Shown: positions 43,337 through 51,225 of the stretch, piece after piece
Layout of the letters: each line of letters begins with the position of its first letter
How positions within the stretch are numbered: position 1 is the stretch's first letter
Assembly (NCBI GenBank): GCA_018396615.1
Contig: JAGTQT010000006.1
Span: 1-51,794, forward strand
From: Candidatus Bathyarchaeota archaeon
Lineage (GTDB): Archaea; Thermoproteota; Bathyarchaeia; Bathyarchaeales; Bathycorpusculaceae
DNA length: 51,794 nucleotides
Direction: 5' to 3'
Program-made: the position numbers and the translations under genes
The notes under the pieces: model-generated
What the model was told of the DNA's origin: nothing
What the model saw: only the letters and a program-made list of their open reading frames with translations
The model's database searches: none

Positions 43337-43501
43337 ATGGAGAAACTATCTGGAATCGTCTATGAATGTGTTAGATGCGGAGCGAAAGTTCCTTCTGACG
43401 AGTTGGAGCTTCGAGGTGGAGAGATTAAGTGTATTGTCTGCGGCTACAGAATTCTGAAAAAAGTAAAGCCTCCAGTTGTTAAGCGGCTTCAGGCTAAATA
43501 G
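43337..43501 (+). CDS. rpo12: RNA polymerase subunit Rpo12 (RpoP)
   Basis: 54 residues from ATG 43337; the ORF-track start is 29 codons upstream in the trm5 region. The zinc ribbon is YECVRCGAKVPSDELE...IKCIVCGYRILKKVKPP, followed by VVKRLQAK, the classic Rpo12/RpoP pattern (C-x2-C...C-x2-C-G-x-R-I-L). It bridges polymerase subunits Rpo3 and Rpo10. A TATA-like cttttaaag near 43300 would place transcription a few bases before the ATG. Confidence 0.95.
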   Translation: MEKLSGIVYECVRCGAKVPSDELELRGGEIKCIVCGYRILKKVKPPVVKRLQAK

Positions 43502-43543
43502 AAAAAATTAGGCATCTGGTGAACGCGGTTCGTAATGGCGTGG

Positions 43544-43840
43544 CTAGAAGATTTCCTTTTCGCCGATTTTCCGTAAAGCTCTTCCTCGGAGTTTTATTGT
43601 TGAACCGATTACTTGTTCTGGTTCTTTTTCAACGGTTTTTCTTTTTATTGTTTCTCCGCAGATTCCTCTGGGCAGTAGCCTTCGTTTTAAGCATAAAGCA
43701 TAGGTACAGTTTGCTACGTTGCAAGATTCCTCAGTCCATCGGCACCAGACATCTTCTCGACGGTAGACTGCTGCGTTTTTTGCGCACTTAAAGGATTGAC
43801 ATGTGGGAGAGCATGTTTTTGTTTGAGCCAACATACGCAC
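43544..43840 (-). CDS. Small Cys-rich protein of unknown function
   Basis: 98 residues (ATG 43840) or 96 (ATG 43834). At least nine cysteines cluster in residues about 10-60: CSPTCQSFKCAK, WCRWTEESCNVANCTYALC and RGICG. The C-terminal third is basic (TIKRKTVEKEPEQVIG). A TATA-like gttttaaac on the minus strand, about 25 bases upstream, suggests a leaderless gene. The cysteine spacing suggests two metal or disulfide sites. No family recognised; a plus-strand ORF over the same bases (43519-43791) lacks any such pattern. Confidence 0.65.
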   Translation of the reverse strand: MRMLAQTKTCSPTCQSFKCAKNAAVYRREDVWCRWTEESCNVANCTYALCLKRRLLPRGICGETIKRKTVEKEPEQVIGSTIKLRGRALRKIGEKEIF

Positions 43841-43915
43841 GTCCTACGAGCTCATTTGTTTAAAACTTCGTTTTGCTTCCCTAGGAATATTTTCCACGCG
43901 ATTCGATTTAAGCTT

Positions 43916-46030
43916 TTATGCGTCAGACTCTTTATTTTGGCTCTCTTTTTCAAGCTTAACGTGCTTTCTTCGCCTATAGATTTCTATTGCAAGAATCACC
44001 AACAATGATACAACAATAAGGAGTACTACGGCTAGGTGACTTGTCTCGACCAGAAAGCCCATCAGCACTATGTATTTGTCTATTTTAAACTGAAACTCCA
44101 CTGAATTGCCCTTTATGGATTGCTCGTTAATGGTAAAGGTGTTTTGAGTGTTTACCTCTGTGTGCCCAGCAAGACGCACGCTAATCTGAACAGTGTCTCC
44201 AGAGACATTATCAAACACAGCTGACCCATTAGCCAGAGTCAAGTGCGAAAACTGTGCTAGGCTCTTCAAGCGTATTGTTACGTTAACGTTTGAGATAGGT
44301 TGACCAAAGTAGTCAACGATCTTCACATGTATAGCGAAGCCGTATAGAGGACAGTTTATGGTCAGGTTGCGATTCTGGAAAATCTCCACTGTGGTTTCAT
44401 GGAGCTCTATTCCATCGGAGCCATAAACCCTGAGGCTATAGCTTCCAAAGGTACAGTTAAGAACAACCTTGCCCTGCGCATCAGTGGTTCCCTCATTTGA
44501 TAATCCGCCGACAAGGTCTCTAACCCTAACTCGCGCATTAACTACGGGTTGCCCGCTTACGCCTGTAACGTTAGCTTGCAATTTCAGCACAGGACAAGTA
44601 ATTGTGACGTTAAACCATGGAATCGCTGAACCATTTACAAGCAGCGTCGGGATCGTCGTGACATTAAATGATCGGCCATAGCGGGAAGCATTCAGAACAT
44701 ATGGTTTAGTAACATTTGGCAGCAGAGACCGCTCGATAACTGTGCCATTGATATCAGTAGGCACCAGCGTTTTGTTATCAGGCTTGAAGTATATTGAAAC
44801 ATCGGGAATGCGCACCAACGCTTCATTAACAACTAGCACCTTAAGATTAGTCAGTTTGCAGGTAAACTCTGTTGACGTGTCTTCAGCAACATTCACCCAT
44901 CCCGAGTCAACCTTAGCATTTTTGAAATAGGCTTCATAAGTGTAGTTGCCAATCTCAAGAAGGGTAGAACAGAAACCGCTGGAATCACTAGTCACGTTAA
45001 GCAAAGAGACACCGCGCTCAAAAAGACGGACAGCCACGCCTGAGACAAGATCCTGGGCAAGGTTTCTAGTAGTCATGTTTACATTAAACCCTGGAACTGT
45101 GAATGCTTGAGCGTCAACAGGGGTTTTTTTAGTCTTGTTAACTGTTGAGACGGAAGTGATATTAAGGTTGTAGGTGCCGATTGACGCATTAAAGGGGACA
45201 GCCCAGGTGGTGTGAACTATTCCGCCTTCGCCGGCAGTTACGTTCACTGAGTAAACAAGCTTTGAACCTAAAGTAATTCGTACCGCCACATTTTCTGTCT
45301 GGTTATAACCAGCTGCTTTGATGTCCACATTCTGAAAACGGTGATATTGAGTAAAGTTAGTCAGCCCTACAGAAAAGGTATCCGTAGCCAGCGTCTTGTT
45401 AAAAGCAACGGTGTAAGTGCCTATGAAGTTCGTATTTGCTGTCCCAGTGAAACTTGCTGGATACAGTGTTGTCAGGTTCAATGCTGTTCCAGTATTTGTT
45501 GTGTTGGAAAGTTTCACAAGTGCAAAATAGGTTTGATTTGCCGGAGTCTTCACCGTAATGTTCGCAACATAAACCGTGTTCGCCACACCACCAGTCAAGT
45601 TTACGTTCACTTCTACTGAATCACTTTGCTGCAGCTGTCTAGGGGCTTCTGGAGCTTTTACCTTAAGATAATAAGTGCTCTGTATGTACAACCACGTGGT
45701 AGCGTTAATATTTGCTAAGATATCACGCAAAATCAAAGTGTAGTTTCCACGTGGAACAGGCGGAACAATGAACGTTACGCTAACGTTATTCTGCGTCGCG
45801 GTTGTTTCATTAACCAGCCGTTCTCCAAACCAGACTTGACAAGCACCGTTAGTAGTGTTTATAGTGCCGCCAATCTGTGCCTTAACGCCAACGCGGGCAT
45901 AGTGGTCTATAGGAGAGACAAAAGTGATCGCTACATCTGCGGCTTTAACATGGAGAAAAAGCATGCTAGAACACGTTAACGCCATTATTAACGCGCATAT
46001 AAGAATGAATGAACACCCTTTTTGTCTCAA
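43916..46030 (-). CDS. Large cell-surface protein: signal peptide, Ig-like repeats, C-terminal anchor
   Basis: 704 residues from TTG 46030. An N-terminal signal (CSFILICALIMALTCSSMLF) and a C-terminal transmembrane helix (LAVVLLIVVSLLVILAIEIY) with a basic tail (RRRKHVKLEKES) indicate type I topology. The ectodomain has dozens of N-x-S/T sequons. It includes carboxypeptidase-regulatory-like beta-sandwich repeats, for example GQPVVNARVRVRDLVG...TDAQGKVVL and GQPISNVNVTIRL...NGSAVF. It is probably a heavily glycosylated surface protein. No enzyme motif seen. Stand-alone gene. Confidence 0.8.
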   Translation of the reverse strand: MRQKGCSFILICALIMALTCSSMLFLHVKAADVAITFVSPIDHYARVGVKAQIGGTINTTNGACQVWFGERLVNETTATQNNVSVTFIVPPVPRGNYTLILRDILANINATTWLYIQSTYYLKVKAPEAPRQLQQSDSVEVNVNLTGGVANTVYVANITVKTPANQTYFALVKLSNTTNTGTALNLTTLYPASFTGTANTNFIGTYTVAFNKTLATDTFSVGLTNFTQYHRFQNVDIKAAGYNQTENVAVRITLGSKLVYSVNVTAGEGGIVHTTWAVPFNASIGTYNLNITSVSTVNKTKKTPVDAQAFTVPGFNVNMTTRNLAQDLVSGVAVRLFERGVSLLNVTSDSSGFCSTLLEIGNYTYEAYFKNAKVDSGWVNVAEDTSTEFTCKLTNLKVLVVNEALVRIPDVSIYFKPDNKTLVPTDINGTVIERSLLPNVTKPYVLNASRYGRSFNVTTIPTLLVNGSAIPWFNVTITCPVLKLQANVTGVSGQPVVNARVRVRDLVGGLSNEGTTDAQGKVVLNCTFGSYSLRVYGSDGIELHETTVEIFQNRNLTINCPLYGFAIHVKIVDYFGQPISNVNVTIRLKSLAQFSHLTLANGSAVFDNVSGDTVQISVRLAGHTEVNTQNTFTINEQSIKGNSVEFQFKIDKYIVLMGFLVETSHLAVVLLIVVSLLVILAIEIYRRRKHVKLEKESQNKESDA

Positions 46031-46251
46031 ATCAGCTCGACTCCCTACAGATTTTCATGATAGTGTAACATCTACTGCTAAGGGAGCATTTTAAACTTTA
46101 CCATTCCACATTTGTTTTCCATCTCCAGTTTTGACCTTGGAGCATCAAAAACAGAAAGGAACCTCTGAACACCCATTTCTTTGAAAACATGAAAAAGAAA
46201 AACAAACCAGCGTCAGTTGCCCCATGCTAACCAAAAAGATTTATCACTGTA

Positions 46252-47352
46252 TTAGAAAGGTTCAGACAAACCGATCTGTTTACCTATGGATTGCAGATCA
46301 GCAGCTACTTTAGCATTTAACGGAACCCCATGCTTTGCCAAGTATTCAGATTTTTCAAACTCTTTTTCGCCATGAATATATATGCGGTCAGCACCAGCGG
46401 CTTTTGGAGAATTTTTTAGACGCTGAATCAAGTCGTCCATGTCATGTTTGAACTCCTCTTTTGAACGAAAAGCGTCGATGCGTATTGCACCAAAAAAATG
46501 CCCCAAGCCAGAGGGCAAAGGCTTTCCTTCAGAATTTTTCGGGTAAACTTTGTTAGCATACAAAGCGCCTGGCAACACTGCGCTGAAGATTTCTACTGCT
46601 AGGGCTAGACCATAGCCTTTATGTCCACCTGACTCTTCTAGCGAGCCGCCTAGTGGAAGTAAGCCACCACCTGCTCTCTTTATTATGTTTTGGAGGACTC
46701 TTGTGGGATTGGTTGTTGCTATGCCGTTTTCGTCTGTAGCCCATGATGGAGGAATTTCTTTTTCTAGCCTAGCGTAGACTTCGAGTTTTCCACGTGTTAC
46801 TGTAGCAGTGGACATGTCTAGGACGAATGGGCGTTCTTTTCCGGCTGGTATTGCGATTGCGATGGGGTTTGTGCCTAATATGGCGTCTTTGGCGAAGGTT
46901 GGTACCACGAGGACTTCGGAGTTGGTGGTGCATATGCCTATCATGTCTTCTGCTAGAGCCATCATTGCGTAGAACCCTGCGATGCCGAAGTGGTTGGAGT
47001 TTTTAACTCCGACAAAGCCGAGGAAGTGTTCACACGCTTTTGACATGGCGAGTTTCATTGCGTTGAAGGATACAGGTTGCCCTAGCCCAGCGTCAGCGTC
47101 GATCGTTGCGGTAGATGGGGTTTCGTGGATTATTCTTGGTTTCGCTTTGGGGCGCATCATGCCATTCTGTATACCGTTCACATAGCGGCTCAGCCTTGCC
47201 ACGCCATGAGAGTCTATTCCTCGAAGATCTGCCTCAACTAGTACTCGCGCTGTTATTTCTGCGTCCTCATGCGGCACTTCCAGTCTTTCTAAAACTTCCG
47301 TACAGAACGCTCTTAACTTTTCCGCAGAAACGTATAAATCGCCTTGTTCCAT
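46252..47352 (-). CDS. Malate/L-lactate dehydrogenase (Ldh2 family)
   Basis: 366 residues from ATG 47352 with GGTGATAAGG upstream (ORF-track start 15 codons earlier). Marks of the Ldh2/MDG family: VLVEADLRGIDSHGVARLSRYV, GVKNSNHFGIAGFYAMMA, AILGTNPIAIAIPAG, FVLDMSTATVTRGKLE and GGHKGYGLALAVEIFSAVL. The family reduces 2-oxoacids (oxaloacetate, pyruvate, sulfopyruvate, ureidoglycolate types) with NAD(P). Substrate unknown. The start lies 7 bases after the preceding flavoprotein stop, so both may act on related 2-hydroxyacids. Confidence 0.93.
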   Translation of the reverse strand: MEQGDLYVSAEKLRAFCTEVLERLEVPHEDAEITARVLVEADLRGIDSHGVARLSRYVNGIQNGMMRPKAKPRIIHETPSTATIDADAGLGQPVSFNAMKLAMSKACEHFLGFVGVKNSNHFGIAGFYAMMALAEDMIGICTTNSEVLVVPTFAKDAILGTNPIAIAIPAGKERPFVLDMSTATVTRGKLEVYARLEKEIPPSWATDENGIATTNPTRVLQNIIKRAGGGLLPLGGSLEESGGHKGYGLALAVEIFSAVLPGALYANKVYPKNSEGKPLPSGLGHFFGAIRIDAFRSKEEFKHDMDDLIQRLKNSPKAAGADRIYIHGEKEFEKSEYLAKHGVPLNAKVAADLQSIGKQIGLSEPF

Positions 47353-47359
47353 ATCCTTA

Positions 47360-48475
47360 TCACCTTTTAACCTCATTTTCGTAAAGTTCAGACACATACT
47401 CAGCTATTGCCGGTGCTGCTGTTAAACCTGGAGACTCTATCCCAATAAGATTGATGAAGCCAAAAAAGCCTCGATCATGCTCATGTCTTATGGCAAAGTC
47501 CTTAAAGTTATCATTTGGTCCCTGAAGTTTGGGTCTTATTCCAGAGGAGTCAGCTTGGATTCTTGAATCACGTACGCTGGGCAAGAATCTTGCTACATCT
47601 TCTAGGAACTCTTTTTCACTTGACTCAACCTCGTAGGTGATCTTGTTTACGTAGTAGGCATTGGGGCCGAGTCTAATAGAGCCGTCGAGATCTGGGGTTA
47701 GGTGAATTCCAAGTCCTGCGCCTTTGGGAACGGGATAGACAAGCATTTTTACTGGGGGTTTTCCGAGTAGTCGGAAATAGTCTCCTTTGCAAAGGTGTAG
47801 TCTATAACCGAGCTTGTCCACGTCTAGTCCAACCATTTCAGCCACTTTGTCTGCGTAGAGGCCAGCACAGTTGATAATTGTCTTGGCTGTGACTGAGAAT
47901 TTTTCGCCGACGCTGGTTCCGCCGATTTCGTAGCCGTCAGTCGTTTTTCTGATGCTTGTAACTTCTGTTTCCATTGCAAAAACAGCGCCGTTTCTGCGAG
48001 CTTTCTGATAAAAATGGTTCATCAGTTCGTCGGGTTCTACGATTCCTGTTGATGGCGTGTATAACGCTTTTTCAACGTTTACGTTGGGTTCTAGTTTCTT
48101 AACTTCTTCTCTGTCAAGGTATTTTGCGCCTTCGACGCCGTTGTCTTGTCCCATCCGCATTAGTTTTTCCAGCTCTTCTATTTCGTCTTCTTCAATGGCT
48201 ACGGTTAGTTTCCCCAGTTTTTTATATGGGATTCCATGTTTTTCGCATATTTCATATGTTTTCTGGTTTCCTTTGACGCATAGAATCGCTTTTAGGCTGT
48301 TTTTGGGATAGTGGATGCCTGAGTGGAGAACTCCGCTGTTATGGCTGCTGGTTTCCTGTCCGAACTTCTTGTTTTTCTCGAAAACATAGACGTCTTTGTT
48401 CCCTTCGGAAATCTTGGCAGCGATCGCTAAGCCTACTACGCCAGCGCCTATTACTGCTATATTTAGGGTTTCCAC
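47360..48475 (-). CDS. lhgO: FAD-dependent oxidoreductase, L-2-hydroxyglutarate dehydrogenase-like
   Basis: 371 residues. FAD-binding GxGxxG: NIAVIGAGVVGLAIAAKIS. Family marks: SSHNSGVLHSGIHYPKNSLKA, EPDELMNHFYQKARRNG, TIINCAGLYADKVAEM and the C-terminal GIRPKLQGP, FGFINLIGIESPGLTAAPAIAEYV. These match the LhgO group, which oxidises L-2-hydroxyglutarate to 2-oxoglutarate. GTG 48475 with a TATA-like aatttattagc about 30 bases upstream suggests a leaderless start. It is followed by an Ldh2-type dehydrogenase and divergent from an SHMT-like gene. Confidence 0.9.
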   Translation of the reverse strand: METLNIAVIGAGVVGLAIAAKISEGNKDVYVFEKNKKFGQETSSHNSGVLHSGIHYPKNSLKAILCVKGNQKTYEICEKHGIPYKKLGKLTVAIEEDEIEELEKLMRMGQDNGVEGAKYLDREEVKKLEPNVNVEKALYTPSTGIVEPDELMNHFYQKARRNGAVFAMETEVTSIRKTTDGYEIGGTSVGEKFSVTAKTIINCAGLYADKVAEMVGLDVDKLGYRLHLCKGDYFRLLGKPPVKMLVYPVPKGAGLGIHLTPDLDGSIRLGPNAYYVNKITYEVESSEKEFLEDVARFLPSVRDSRIQADSSGIRPKLQGPNDNFKDFAIRHEHDRGFFGFINLIGIESPGLTAAPAIAEYVSELYENEVKR

Positions 48476-48587
48476 GAAGAGCCATGAGAGGGGAAATTGC
48501 TAATAAATTTTCGGAGAAAACGCGTGAAACGGTTGATAGAAACGAATGTTTCAAATACTTTGGGAGTATTGAAAAGCATCTGGAGAG

Positions 48588-49772
48588 ATGAACTTGCTTA
48601 ACGAAATACTGAACTTGGTTAAAGCGCAGGAAAAGTGGCGCGGCAAGCAATGTTTAAACTTGATACCTTCAGAAAACATCATGAGTCCAGCGGCTAGAAG
48701 TTTGCTATGCTCGGATTTTGCACATCGCTATACAGCGCGAGACCGCTTTTACATGGGTACACGTTTTGCTGATGAGCTTGAGCAATTCGGGGAAAAAATC
48801 GCGAAGAAAGTATTCAAAGCCGAAGTCGCAGATCTTCGTCCGCTTTCGGGGCACATTGCCGATTGGATCATGCTAACATACTTGGCTGAGAGAGGAGATC
48901 GGTTTATGTGTGTTTCGCCAGAAGACGGAGGGTATCCAGGCATGTGGCAAAATGGTCTTGCTGGTGTGCTAAAGCTTAAGATTGCGGCGTTTCCGTTTTC
49001 CAAGAAGGATATGAATGTGTTGGTTGAGCAAGCAAAGGAAGTCATACATAAGTTTAGACCTAGTTTTCTGATTTTTGGTGCCAGTCTTATCACGTTTCCT
49101 CAAGCTGTTAAGGAGCTAGCAGGAGCCGCATGTGGGGTTGATGCGCTTGTGGGATATGATGGTTCTCACGTGCTCGGTCTTATTGCGGGCGGACAGTTTC
49201 AGGATCCTCTTAGGGAGGGCGCGTTTGCTCTTTTCGGGTCCACGCACAAATCCTTTTTTGGGCCTCAAGGTGGGATAATTCTGGCGGATAGAGAGCATGG
49301 GGAAGTGATTAAAGCGAGAATTTGTCCTGCATTTGTGGATAATGCGCACTGGAATCGTATTGCGGCACTGACTTTAGCATTAGCTGAGATGGAGAAGTTT
49401 GGTAAGGCTTACGCCTCGCAAGTGATAAAAAATGCCAAAGCCTTAGCAGAGGCTCTTTACGAATGCGGCTTTCCTGTAAGATGTGCGCATCGTGGGTTTA
49501 CTCAGTCACATCAAGCTATTCTTGACTATGGGAGCTATGATCAGGGCAGAGTTGTGGCGGAAAGGTTGCAGCAGGCCGATATTATTGTGGATTGTGCGGT
49601 GCGAGTTGGCACGTGTGAAGTGACGAGGCGTGGCATGAAGGAAGCTGAGATGTCCCAGATTGCTGAGCTTATGAAGCGAGCAGTTATCGACAAAGAGCCT
49701 TCTAACCGAGTGAAGAAAGATGTAGCCAAGCTGACCTGCGAATTTCAAAATGCTGAGTACTGCTTTGCTTAG
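48588..49772 (+). CDS. Divergent serine hydroxymethyltransferase paralog
   Basis: 394 residues, 44 shorter than the SHMT at 15555. The fold is kept: NLIPSENIMSPAARS (SEN Glu), YDGSHVLGLIAGGQF (Asp), GSTHKSFFGPQGG (Schiff-base Lys) and DCAVRVGTCEVTRRGMKE (Arg). Differences are notable. The PLP-stacking His (GGHITSG in the normal copy) is DGGYPGMW here. The AEGWPG tyrosine/substrate loop is shortened (RYTARDRFYMG). ATG 48588 follows CTGGAGAG. It may act on another amino acid or lack folate dependence. Confidence 0.88.
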   Translation: MNLLNEILNLVKAQEKWRGKQCLNLIPSENIMSPAARSLLCSDFAHRYTARDRFYMGTRFADELEQFGEKIAKKVFKAEVADLRPLSGHIADWIMLTYLAERGDRFMCVSPEDGGYPGMWQNGLAGVLKLKIAAFPFSKKDMNVLVEQAKEVIHKFRPSFLIFGASLITFPQAVKELAGAACGVDALVGYDGSHVLGLIAGGQFQDPLREGAFALFGSTHKSFFGPQGGIILADREHGEVIKARICPAFVDNAHWNRIAALTLALAEMEKFGKAYASQVIKNAKALAEALYECGFPVRCAHRGFTQSHQAILDYGSYDQGRVVAERLQQADIIVDCAVRVGTCEVTRRGMKEAEMSQIAELMKRAVIDKEPSNRVKKDVAKLTCEFQNAEYCFA

Positions 49773-49833
49773 TGAGCTTTTTATTTGTCCATAATCTTCC
49801 CTATTATCAAACGCAAGAAACAAGTGGCCTTTC

Positions 49834-50796
49834 TTGGAAAGCACGATTCCTCAATCCCTCATGCAAATACTAAAACGGCAAAAATATCATCTTGTAGGCA
49901 GACACTCGGCTGTGAAAAGATGCAGATGGCTGCATGAGTCGCTTGTCAAGGGGAGACCTTGCTACAAGCAGAAATTCTATGGGATAAAGACTCATCAATG
50001 TATCCAGATGACTCCTGTTCTTTTTAATTGTACTCAGAGGTGCCTATTTTGTTGGAGAGCTCAGAGTGGGGATCAAGAAATTGTCTGGAATGAGGTTGAA
50101 CCGCTTTCGTTGGATTCTCCGGATGAAATCGTAGAGAACTGTGTTAGGACGCAGATTAGGATTTTAAGTGGATATAAGGGGAACCCTCAAACTGATCTGA
50201 AGAAGTTTACCGAAGCTTTGACACCAAAGCATGTGGCCATAAGCCTAAGTGGGGAACCTTTGCTGTATGAACGCTTGGGAGAATTGATTGGAGCTTTTCG
50301 CAAAAAAGGCTTTACAACGTTTCTGGTTACTAACGGCACGATGCCTTCAGAGCTGGCGAATCTCGGCGAAGAACCTACTCAGCTCTATGTTTCGGTGTGT
50401 GCTTCTGATGAGAAGGCGTATAAGCGCGTGTGTCGACCGCAGATCGGTCGTGCATGGGAGAAGCTGAACCAAACGTTGGCTCTTTTGCCGAGTTTCAAAT
50501 GCCCAACTGTGGTTCGAGTTACTTTGTCTCGTGGTTTAAACATGAGCAATATCGAGGGGTATGCGAAAACTATAGAGAAGGCTAATCCGACGTATGTGGA
50601 GCCTAAGGCTTACATGCATGTAGGGTTTTCAAGGCTTAGACTTGGTTTCGAAAATATGCCGAGTCATGGTGAGATCAGAGATTTTGCGGTGCGGCTGGCG
50701 CATGTGGTAGGTTATAATGTTGTTGATGAGTCGGAGAGCAATAGGGTTGTGTTGTTGAGTCGGCTTGCGAAACCTGTTAGGTTTGATTTGCCCTAG
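49834..50796 (+). CDS. taw1: 4-demethylwyosine synthase Taw1 (TYW1-like radical SAM)
   Basis: 320 residues from TTG 49834 (ATG 49861 is a less likely alternative). The radical SAM cluster is FNCTQRCLFCWRAQ (C-x3-C-x2-C). Three earlier cysteines (C30, C43, C56) are spaced 13 and 13, then 10 to the first radical Cys, the same spacing as in the two-cluster archaeal Taw1. ISLSGEPLLYERLGELI carries the expected GEP motif. It condenses m1G37 with a pyruvate-derived two-carbon unit to form the tricyclic base. Trm5, which makes m1G37, is at 42393. Confidence 0.94.
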   Translation: MESTIPQSLMQILKRQKYHLVGRHSAVKRCRWLHESLVKGRPCYKQKFYGIKTHQCIQMTPVLFNCTQRCLFCWRAQSGDQEIVWNEVEPLSLDSPDEIVENCVRTQIRILSGYKGNPQTDLKKFTEALTPKHVAISLSGEPLLYERLGELIGAFRKKGFTTFLVTNGTMPSELANLGEEPTQLYVSVCASDEKAYKRVCRPQIGRAWEKLNQTLALLPSFKCPTVVRVTLSRGLNMSNIEGYAKTIEKANPTYVEPKAYMHVGFSRLRLGFENMPSHGEIRDFAVRLAHVVGYNVVDESESNRVVLLSRLAKPVRFDLP

Positions 50797-50820
50797 TTTT
50801 TTAGGTTATTTAGGTTTTTC
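50797..50820 (+). terminator. T-rich candidate terminator after taw1
   Basis: Two T runs (tttttt and ttttt) directly after the taw1 stop, the usual archaeal termination signal. No stem is needed in archaea; position is the main support. Confidence 0.4.
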
Positions 50821-50920
50821 TTGCCTCTATTTATGTAACTTTGAGAGCAAGTCTTATATTGATACTTCAATAAATTAAATATATTCTAAAACTAATAATT
50901 AAACTTGGGTTTGAGAGAAC

Positions 50921-51119
50921 ATGGTGAGCGAAGGAAGAGGAAGATTATTCAGAAGAAAAGATGGCAAATACCTGATATATGTCCCGAAAGATCTGGCGGA
51001 AGACAGCATGTTTCCATTTAAAGTCTTGGACTCAATGTTTGAAAATCTATTTTAAAATTGGCGACTCCAAGCTAGTTATCCAAGAATGGAAGGAACCTTT
51101 GCCCGAAAAAACGCAGTAA
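50921..51119 (+). pseudogene. Small AbrB-like protein gene with a single-base frameshift
   Basis: ATG 50921 opens MVSEGRGRLFRRKDGKYLIY followed by VPKDLAEDSMFPFK, an AbrB-like basic opening, but stops at 51053 after 44 residues. One base out of frame, the next stretch reads FKIGDSKLVIQEWKEPLPEKTQ to a TAA at 51117. Removing one base from the tttt run or the gaaaa run near 51040 restores about 65 residues. It could be a sequencing indel, a recent mutation, or slippage. Not in the ORF track because both pieces are short. Confidence 0.6.
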
Positions 51120-51225
51120 ATGCGATAGAATACAGCGTGTTAGCGGGCTTCGTTTGATTGTGCTTTGAGGATACAATAAAATACTACTTCACGTCAATCA
51201 GCATCAGCAATCTGAAGTGATTAAA

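Noticed and set aside
43519-43791. Plus-strand 90-residue ORF
   Set aside because: Repetitive F/L/R translation antisense to the Cys-rich gene, which has the better start and composition.
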